From: Actinomycetales bacterium
GTDB lineage: Bacteria > Actinomycetota > Actinomycetes > Mycobacteriales > Mycobacteriaceae
Direction: 5' to 3'
Length of the DNA: 5,202 bases
NCBI GenBank assembly: GCA_012838715.1
Contig: DUOR01000307.1
Coordinates: 1 to 5,202 of the forward strand
Shown in pieces: positions 1-5,202 of the stretch. Made by a program: the position numbers and the translations under genes. The notes beneath the pieces are model-generated. The model had not been told where the DNA came from, searched no databases, and saw nothing but the letters and a program-made list of their open reading frames with translations. Each line of letters starts with the position of its first letter. Within the stretch, counting starts at the first letter, position 1.

Positions 1-345
1 ACCGTCGGCAAGGCGACCGGCATCGACGTGATGCACGCGGCGCAGGCCGGCGACCCCCTCGCCCGCGCGGCCGTGGCCGACGTGGCCGACTGGCTCGGCC
101 GAAGCCTGGCGCTGGTGGCCGACGTGTTCGATCCGGAGCTCATCGTCATCGGCGGCGGCGTGGCGCAGGCCGCCGACCAGTACCTCGAACGCGCCCGCTC
201 CGTCTTCGCCGAGGAACTCACCGGAGCCGGCCACCGGCCGCTCGCCCGCATCGAAGTCGCCCGATTGGGGGCGGACGCCGGAATAATCGGCGCCGCGGAC
301 CTCGCCGGCGCCAATCCTGAGGGTAAGGTTAGCGTTCGTGAATAA
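1..345 (+). CDS. glk: ROK-family glucokinase, C-terminal part (5' end outside window)
   Basis: Frame 1 is open from the first base to TAA at 343-345, giving about 114 residues; roughly the first two thirds of a ~310-residue ROK protein are off the left edge. The enzyme phosphorylates glucose to glucose 6-phosphate in the cytoplasm. Visible support: the segment DPELIVIGGGVAQ (about residues 46-58 of this fragment) is the glycine-rich nucleotide-binding stretch of ROK sugar kinases, preceded by the helix with GDPLARAAV and followed by the family's typical C-terminal end ADAGIIGAADLA. The GTG/ATG codons at 28-33 are internal, not a start, because the conserved frame continues upstream. The stop overlaps the start of the acyltransferase by 8 bases, so the two are probably co-transcribed. 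The hexose- and zinc-binding motifs lie outside, so another ROK kinase or a ROK regulator cannot be fully excluded. The C-terminal GIIGAADLA favours glucokinase. Confidence 0.85.
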   Translation, partial: TVGKATGIDVMHAAQAGDPLARAAVADVADWLGRSLALVADVFDPELIVIGGGVAQAADQYLERARSVFAEELTGAGHRPLARIEVARLGADAGIIGAADLAGANPEGKVSVRE

Positions 346-1084
346 TCCCTGGTACCGGTTTTTCAAGTTCGTCCTCATCGGCCCGTTCCTGCGCGTGTGG
401 AACCGCCCCACGTACAAGGGCGGGGAGAAGGTCCCGGATCAGGGGGCCGCGATCATGGCGTCGAACCACCTGGCGGTGATGGACTCGTTCTTCTTCCCCC
501 TGGTGCTCAAGCGCCAGATCACCTTCCTCGCGAAAAAGGAGTACTTCACGGGCACCGGCATCGTCGGCCGCATCCAGCGTTTCTTCTTCAAGAACACCGG
601 CCAGGTGCCCATCGACCGCAAGTCCGGCGACGCCGCGCAGGACGCCCTCGACGCGGCGGTGAAGGTCCTGAAGCGAGGTGACGTGCTGGGCATGTACCCG
701 GAGGGCACCCGCTCGGCCGACGGTCGCCTGTACCGGGGCAAGACGGGCCTGGCCCGCGTCGCCTTGCTGACCGGCGTGAAGATCTACCCGGTGGCCATGC
801 TCGGCACCGCCGAGGCCAACCCGATCGGCTCGTGGATTCCGCGGCCCCGCAAGGTCGGCGTCGTCATCGGCGACCCGCTGGACCCGGAGGACTACCGCGA
901 CCGGGGCGATGAGTACGCCTGCTCCCGCGCCCTGACCGACGACCTGATGATGGCGCTGCAGAAGCTGTCCGGCCAGACCTACGTCGACGCCTACTCGGCC
1001 GACGTGAAGGAGTCGCTGGCCGCCGGCGACGGTTACCCGGAGGGCACCGAGCCGGGCGGCCCGCTGGAGCGCCCGCTGGCGTAG
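338..1084 (+). CDS. plsC: 1-acyl-sn-glycerol-3-phosphate acyltransferase (PlsC family)
   Basis: A 248-residue membrane-associated acyltransferase expected to transfer a fatty acyl group to the sn-2 position of lysophosphatidic acid, making phosphatidic acid for phospholipid synthesis. All four family motifs are visible in order: H44-X4-D49 in NHLAVMDS (catalytic), GQVPIDRK at 88-95, EGTRS at 122-126 (phosphate binding) and VKIYPV at 147-152. The N-terminus is hydrophobic and aromatic, fitting membrane attachment. The GTG start at 338 is chosen because the protein from there matches the usual actinobacterial N-terminus; it lies inside the last codons of the glucokinase gene, with a purine-rich GAGGGTAAGG at 319-328 as a probable ribosome site. 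The C-terminal tail after about residue 225 is Gly/Pro/Glu-rich and probably disordered. The homologue Rv2182c lies in the corresponding M. tuberculosis region. Acyl specificity cannot be read from sequence. Confidence 0.92.
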   Translation: MNNPWYRFFKFVLIGPFLRVWNRPTYKGGEKVPDQGAAIMASNHLAVMDSFFFPLVLKRQITFLAKKEYFTGTGIVGRIQRFFFKNTGQVPIDRKSGDAAQDALDAAVKVLKRGDVLGMYPEGTRSADGRLYRGKTGLARVALLTGVKIYPVAMLGTAEANPIGSWIPRPRKVGVVIGDPLDPEDYRDRGDEYACSRALTDDLMMALQKLSGQTYVDAYSADVKESLAAGDGYPEGTEPGGPLERPLA

Positions 1085-1101
1085 CCGGATCCGGCGCGGA
1101 C

Positions 1102-1107
1102 TATCCT
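1102..1107 (+). promoter_or_regulatory. candidate -10 hexamer for a leaderless transcript of the exoribonuclease gene
   Basis: TATCCT ends seven bases before the GTG start at 1115. This is the distance expected between a sigma-A type -10 box and the transcription start, so the start codon itself may be +1. No Shine-Dalgarno sequence is visible in the 30-base gap after the acyltransferase stop, and no convincing -35 box was found. Confidence 0.4.
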
Positions 1108-1114
1108 TGCCCGC

Positions 1115-1615
1115 GTGAGGTATTTCTACGACACCGAGTTCATCGAGGACGGCCGGACGATCGATCTGGTCTCCATCGGTGTCGTCGCCGAGGACGGCCG
1201 CGAGTACTACGCGGTGTCCACGGAGTTCGATGCCCGCAAGGCGGGCCCGTGGGTGCGGGCGAACGTGCTGAACCAGCTGCCCAACCCCTCGTCGCCGGTG
1301 TGGCGCAGCAGGGACGCCATCCGTCGTGACCTGCAGGATTTCCTCCTGGCGCCCGGTACCGGGGAGCCGGAGCTGTGGGCGTGGGTGGGGGCCTACGACC
1401 ATGTGGTGCTCGCGCAGCTGTGGGGGGACATGACCCGGCTGCCGCGCAAGATGCCGCGCTACACCCGCGAGTTGCGCCAGTACTGGGAGATGGCGGGCAG
1501 CCCGGAGCTGCCCCGCCAGGACGACGGGCGGCATGACGCGCTGGCCGACGCCCGCCACAACCTGGTCCGTTTCCGCGCCATCGCCGCCAGGATGCCGCTG
1601 CGGCAGTCCCGCTGA
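1115..1615 (+). CDS. polyadenylate-specific 3'-exoribonuclease AS (Rv2179c-type DEDDh nuclease)
   Basis: A 166-residue cytoplasmic exonuclease of the RNase T/DnaQ superfamily. The M. tuberculosis homologue Rv2179c degrades RNA from the 3' end with preference for adenylate tracts. The complete DEDDh set is present: D6 and E8 in YDTEF, D95 in GAYDHVVL, H140 and D145 in RHDALADARHN; these bind two metal ions and activate water. Length is normal for this single-domain family. The GTG at 1115 is the right start because the catalytic YDTEF must begin a few residues in, and the homologue also begins MRYFYDTEF. The gene sits 30 bases after the acyltransferase and 62 bases before aroG. It lacks a visible Shine-Dalgarno sequence but has a possible -10 box just upstream, so it may be read both from the upstream operon and from its own leaderless promoter. 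Adjacency to aroG is also seen in mycobacteria, though no shared pathway is evident. Confidence 0.93.
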   Translation: MRYFYDTEFIEDGRTIDLVSIGVVAEDGREYYAVSTEFDARKAGPWVRANVLNQLPNPSSPVWRSRDAIRRDLQDFLLAPGTGEPELWAWVGAYDHVVLAQLWGDMTRLPRKMPRYTRELRQYWEMAGSPELPRQDDGRHDALADARHNLVRFRAIAARMPLRQSR

Positions 1616-1625
1616 CGGAGTCCCT

Positions 1626-1650
1626 TGGGGCGGCCCCATTCGGGCGGAAT
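1626..1650. repeat. short overlapping inverted repeats upstream of aroG
   Basis: Two small dyads share one base. TGGGG (1626-1630) pairs with CCCCA (1634-1638) around a three-base loop, and ATTC (1638-1641) pairs with GAAT (1647-1650) around GGGCG. They lie between the exoribonuclease stop and the aroG -10 box. The second covers the place where a -35 element would sit, so an operator is possible; the first could be a weak terminator for the upstream gene. Such short dyads also arise by chance in GC-rich DNA. Confidence 0.25.
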
Positions 1651-1663
1651 CCGGCAGGTCGGC

Positions 1664-1669
1664 TACGAT
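1664..1669 (+). promoter_or_regulatory. candidate aroG -10 box, leaderless arrangement
   Basis: TACGAT matches the corynebacterial and mycobacterial TAnnnT -10 consensus. It ends eight bases before the aroG GTG at 1678, so transcription would begin at or within a base or two of the start codon. No Shine-Dalgarno sequence lies between. The -35 region is weak (ATTCGG or CGGGCG around 1638-1646), as is common in these genomes. Confidence 0.55.
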
Positions 1670-1671
1670 GA

Positions 1672-3066
<1,395 letters not shown>

Positions 3067-3086
3067 GCGGCCGCCGTCACGGCCGC
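3067..3086 (+). terminator. GC-rich hairpin immediately after aroG stop
   Basis: A perfect seven-base inverted repeat, GCGGCCG (3067-3073) and CGGCCGC (3080-3086), with a six-base loop, starts on the base after the TAA. No T-tract follows. It may help end transcription or protect the mRNA 3' end, together with the longer hairpin downstream. Confidence 0.4.
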
Positions 3087-3101
3087 AACCGACTCACGCG
3101 C

Positions 3102-3136
3102 AGCCCCGCCCCGCCAAGCACGGTGGGGGCGGGGCT
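3102..3136 (+). terminator. probable intrinsic terminator of aroG
   Basis: AGCCCCGCCCC (3102-3112) pairs perfectly with GGGGCGGGGCT (3126-3136) over eleven bases with a 13-base loop. It is followed on the plus strand by the moderately T-rich TTCGTCGATCTT. This is the typical actinobacterial form, with a strong GC stem and weak T-tract. It lies between convergent genes, so it could also act on minus-strand transcripts, although no T-run follows in that direction. Confidence 0.65.
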
Positions 3137-3152
3137 TCGTCGATCTTGGGCC

Positions 3153-3193
3153 CCGTCGTCCCCGCGCTCCGTCGTCCCCGCGCTCCGTCGTCC
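3153..3193. repeat. 16-base tandem repeat, about 2.5 copies
   Basis: The unit CCGTCGTCCCCGCGCT occurs perfectly at 3153-3168 and 3169-3184. The first nine bases of a third copy occupy 3185-3193, ending directly before the stop codon of the minus-strand membrane protein gene. It lies in the gap between convergent genes and probably arose by slippage; no function is evident. Confidence 0.8.
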
Positions 3194-4027
3194 TCAGTCC
3201 CGGGCCTCCAGGGCGCGGCGGTAGAAGCGAAGCTGGAGGTAGGCACGGTCGGCGGCGTCGATGCGGGCCAGGCGTTCGGCGTGGCCGATGGCCCCGGAAC
3301 CCACCGTCTCCACCGTCTCCACCGTCTCCACCGACTCCACCGCTTCCAGCGCGGCGTGCCCGTTGGCGAGGGCGCCGTCGATGGCGTCGACGACGTTGCG
3401 CCGGGACTGCCCGAGTTCGGCTGCCGCGTCGAGTCCGTCGGCGTAGGCGCGTTCGAGCAGGGTGCCGATGCCCTTCGTGTCGTCCACCAGGTACCACTCC
3501 TCGATGACGCCCCGCAGCCGGTGCGCGGCATCCGATTCCAGATCCGCCAGCGCCGCCTCGACGCCCTCCTGCGTCAGCTCCGCCTTCTTCGACGCGTACC
3601 AGCGCGAGCCGATGAAGTACGCGCCGAAACCGGCGAGGGCGAGCGGGAACAGCACCGACGCGCCGCCGGAGGTCCACGCCAGCACGCCCGCGAACATCCG
3701 GGGCGCCACGACGACGAGCAGCACGATGAGCGCGACCAAGGTCAGCTTGCCGACGACCGGGCCACCCACCCCGCCATCGCCCATCACGCGGCCGGGGTCC
3801 CCGTCGCGGCGGTCCAACCCGGCGATCGTTTCCGCCAGCTGCCCGGAGGTCTCCGCGATTGCCGCGTCGGCGGTGTTCTTGTCCTCGAGGACGCGGCGGC
3901 GCCAGTTGCCGGCGCCCGGGTCGAGGCGCAGGTGGGGGCGGTGGCCGGTGTCGTCGGAAAGCGCGGCGCGGCGGCGGGCCACCACCGACGTCGGGTCGGG
4001 GGTGCGCGGCCCGGGAGGGGTACTCAT
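3194..4027 (-). CDS. unrecognised two-helix membrane protein downstream of the PASTA kinase
   Basis: A 277-residue protein that I cannot assign to a named family. From the N-terminus: a polar, Pro/Arg-rich segment (1-90), a hydrophobic helix at about 93-109, a short loop, a second helix at about 123-141 followed by the positively charged SRWYASKK, then a long, mostly helical polar tail (145-277). The positive-inside rule puts both tails in the cytoplasm. Residues 228-242 form a repeat, EAV-ESV-ETV-ETV-ETV, from a 9-base DNA tandem repeat. ATG at 4027 is chosen because it lies eight bases after the kinase stop, leaving room for translational coupling; no clear Shine-Dalgarno sequence is seen. 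The opposite-strand reading frames here are Arg/Gly/His-rich shadows without domain structure. Position suggests co-transcription with the kinase and perhaps a role as its partner or substrate, which is inference. Confidence 0.8.
   Translation of the reverse strand: MSTPPGPRTPDPTSVVARRRAALSDDTGHRPHLRLDPGAGNWRRRVLEDKNTADAAIAETSGQLAETIAGLDRRDGDPGRVMGDGGVGGPVVGKLTLVALIVLLVVVAPRMFAGVLAWTSGGASVLFPLALAGFGAYFIGSRWYASKKAELTQEGVEAALADLESDAAHRLRGVIEEWYLVDDTKGIGTLLERAYADGLDAAAELGQSRRNVVDAIDGALANGHAALEAVESVETVETVETVGSGAIGHAERLARIDAADRAYLQLRFYRRALEARD
3301..3345. repeat. 9-base in-frame tandem repeat inside the membrane protein gene
   Basis: Unit CCACCGTCT is repeated perfectly three times (3301-3309, 3310-3318, 3319-3327), followed by two variants, CCACCGACT (3328-3336) and CCACCGCTT (3337-3345). 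Read on the minus strand it encodes the Glu-Thr-Val tripeptide repeat. Because the unit is a multiple of three, gain or loss of copies would keep the reading frame. Confidence 0.9.
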
Positions 4028-4035
4028 GTCGGCCG

Positions 4036-5202
4036 CTAGAAGCCGCGGACGGTGACGGTGTCGCCGCGGGCGGCGGTGGCGCCGGGGCGCGGGGACTGGG
4101 TGATCACGCGGTCGGAATCGGAGGAGTCGTTGGACACCTCGAACTCGAGGCCCGCCTCCTCCGCGGCGCGGCGGGCGTCGGAGATGGTGGAGCCCAGGAG
4201 GTTGGGCACGTCGACGCGGGTGGAGACCTTCAGCTCGACGCGGGGGTCGTCCGGGTCGACCACGTCGCCGGACGCGGGCTCGGTGCGGTCGACGCGGCCG
4301 TTGGGGCGGGTGGAGTCGCTGACGTCGGTGACGTCGCCGACGGTCAGGCCGGCGTCGCGCAGGCGCTCGCGGGCCTCGTCGACGCTGAGGCCGGAGACGT
4401 CGGGGACCTCGATGCCGTTGTTGGCGGTCACCGTGATGTCGGAACCGCGGGCGAGGCCGGTGCCGGCCTCCGGGGTGACGGCGAGGACCTCGTCGGGGGC
4501 GGTGTCGCCGTCGAATTCGCGCTGGACTTCGGCGACGGTGAGGCCGGTGTCCTCCAGCAGGGTGCGGGCGTCGTCGAGGGAGAGGCCCACGACGTCCGGC
4601 ACCTGCACGGGCGCCTGCCCGCGGGACAGGCGCAGCACCACCGTTGAGCCGGTGTTGACGACCTGCCCGGGCGCGGGTTCCGCCATCACCAGCTGGCCGC
4701 GGGGGACGGTCTCCGAGTAGACGGGGTCACCGGTTTCGGCGACGAGGGTCCGTTCGTCGAGCATGGTCGTGTAGCGGGAGGCGGAGCGGTCGGCGGGGAA
4801 GGCGGGGACGGTGGGGCGGCCGAGGCTCACCAGGACGGTGACCGGACCTCCTTTGACGGCCCGCGTCCCCGCAATCGGCTCGGTGCCGATGACCTGCGCC
4901 TCCGGCACCACGTCGTGGTACTGGCGGGTGGGGTTGGCGTCGAATCCGGCTTCGCCGACGGTGGCCAGCGCCTGCGATTCGGTCATGCCGGTGATGGACG
5001 GCACCTCGCCGTAGCGGCCGGAGCCCAGCCACCACGCGCCGAGGCCCATGCCCAACGTGGCCACCAGCGCGATGATGAGCCAGATGGCGCAGCCGGTGCG
5101 GGTGCGCTGCCTCCCCTCGCGCGCGTTCGCTTTCCGACGGTGCGGAGCGGCGTCCGGCCCGCGGTCCGGGTACCGGTCGTCGCGGTGGGCGGTCACCGCG
5201 GG
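4036..5202 (-). CDS. pknL: PknL-like Ser/Thr kinase, C-terminal part: membrane helix and five PASTA domains (kinase domain outside window)
   Basis: The frame is open to the right edge (CCC GCG GTG...), so the GTG at 5196 is probably internal and the N-terminal kinase domain lies beyond 5202. Residues here are counted from that GTG. Residues 1-35 are an Arg/Asp-rich juxtamembrane linker; 36-58 form one membrane helix (AIWLIIALVATLGMGLGAWW). Then come five extracellular PASTA repeats at about 63-127, 128-194, 197-260, 262-326 and 328-386, three of which open with the classic VPDV/VPN(L/V)-G pattern; the second is divergent. The protein ends just after the fifth repeat. PASTA domains of such kinases bind peptidoglycan fragments or lipid II and relay cell-wall state to a cytoplasmic kinase. 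PknL rather than PknB is favoured by the nearby aroG and exoribonuclease genes, since pknB normally sits in the pknA-pbpA-rodA cluster. A kinase-less PASTA membrane protein remains possible because the catalytic part is not visible. Confidence 0.85.
   Translation of the reverse strand, partial: PAVTAHRDDRYPDRGPDAAPHRRKANAREGRQRTRTGCAIWLIIALVATLGMGLGAWWLGSGRYGEVPSITGMTESQALATVGEAGFDANPTRQYHDVVPEAQVIGTEPIAGTRAVKGGPVTVLVSLGRPTVPAFPADRSASRYTTMLDERTLVAETGDPVYSETVPRGQLVMAEPAPGQVVNTGSTVVLRLSRGQAPVQVPDVVGLSLDDARTLLEDTGLTVAEVQREFDGDTAPDEVLAVTPEAGTGLARGSDITVTANNGIEVPDVSGLSVDEARERLRDAGLTVGDVTDVSDSTRPNGRVDRTEPASGDVVDPDDPRVELKVSTRVDVPNLLGSTISDARRAAEEAGLEFEVSNDSSDSDRVITQSPRPGATAARGDTVTVRGF

Noticed and set aside
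329..1639. 436-residue open frame on the minus strand opposite the acyltransferase and exoribonuclease
   Set aside because: It is antisense to two genes with complete catalytic motifs. Its sequence is His/Arg/Gly/Val-rich without domains, as expected for shadow frames in GC-rich DNA.
3301..3345. Short repeats considered as a CRISPR array
   Set aside because: The units are 9 bases with no spacers between them and lie within a coding frame, so this is a simple tandem repeat.
3146..4039. 297-residue plus-strand frame opposite the membrane protein gene
   Set aside because: The minus-strand frame has two clear membrane helices and sits directly behind the kinase gene. The plus-strand product is Arg/Gly/His-rich and unstructured, and it would run through the terminator-side repeat.
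5194..5196. GTG at 5196 as the true start of a stand-alone PASTA membrane protein
   Set aside because: The frame stays open to the window edge. The basic linker before the membrane helix looks like a kinase juxtamembrane segment, and the neighbourhood matches pknL. Sequence beyond 5202 would decide.

Overview
The window is GC-rich, tightly packed actinobacterial chromosome, most likely from Corynebacterium or a close relative in Mycobacteriales. The evidence is protein content and gene order: a class II DAHP synthase of mycobacterial type beside a Rv2179c-type exoribonuclease, an acyltransferase and a PASTA-bearing Ser/Thr kinase. In Mycobacterium tuberculosis the homologues also cluster (pknL Rv2176, aroG Rv2178c, exoribonuclease Rv2179c, acyltransferase Rv2182c). 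A PknL with extracellular PASTA domains points to Corynebacterium rather than Mycobacterium, whose PknL lacks them.

Left part, plus strand (1-1615): the 3' end of a ROK-family glucokinase overlaps by 8 bases the start of a PlsC-type 1-acylglycerol-3-phosphate acyltransferase, so the two are probably one transcript. After a 30-base gap comes a small DEDDh 3'-exoribonuclease with all five catalytic residues. Its GTG start has no Shine-Dalgarno sequence but has a -10-like hexamer just upstream, suggesting leaderless expression.

Middle (1616-3193): a 62-base gap with small inverted repeats and a good -10 hexamer leads into a full-length class II DAHP synthase (aroG), the first enzyme of the shikimate pathway. 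Its four metal ligands fall at exactly the M. tuberculosis residue numbers. It too looks leaderless. Two GC-rich hairpins follow it, then a 16-base tandem repeat, in the gap between convergent genes.

Right part, minus strand (3194-5202): the C-terminal part of a PknL-like receptor kinase (basic juxtamembrane segment, one membrane helix, five PASTA domains), whose kinase domain would lie beyond the right edge. Eight bases after its stop begins an unrecognised protein with two membrane helices and an unusual C-terminal Glu-Thr-Val repeat encoded by a 9-base tandem repeat.

Most of the window is conserved core genome: central carbon entry, phospholipid synthesis, RNA turnover, aromatic amino acid synthesis and envelope sensing. 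There is no sign of a mobile element, CRISPR array, tRNA or rRNA. The least explained item is the two-helix protein downstream of the kinase; its repeated threonines could be kinase targets, which is inference only.
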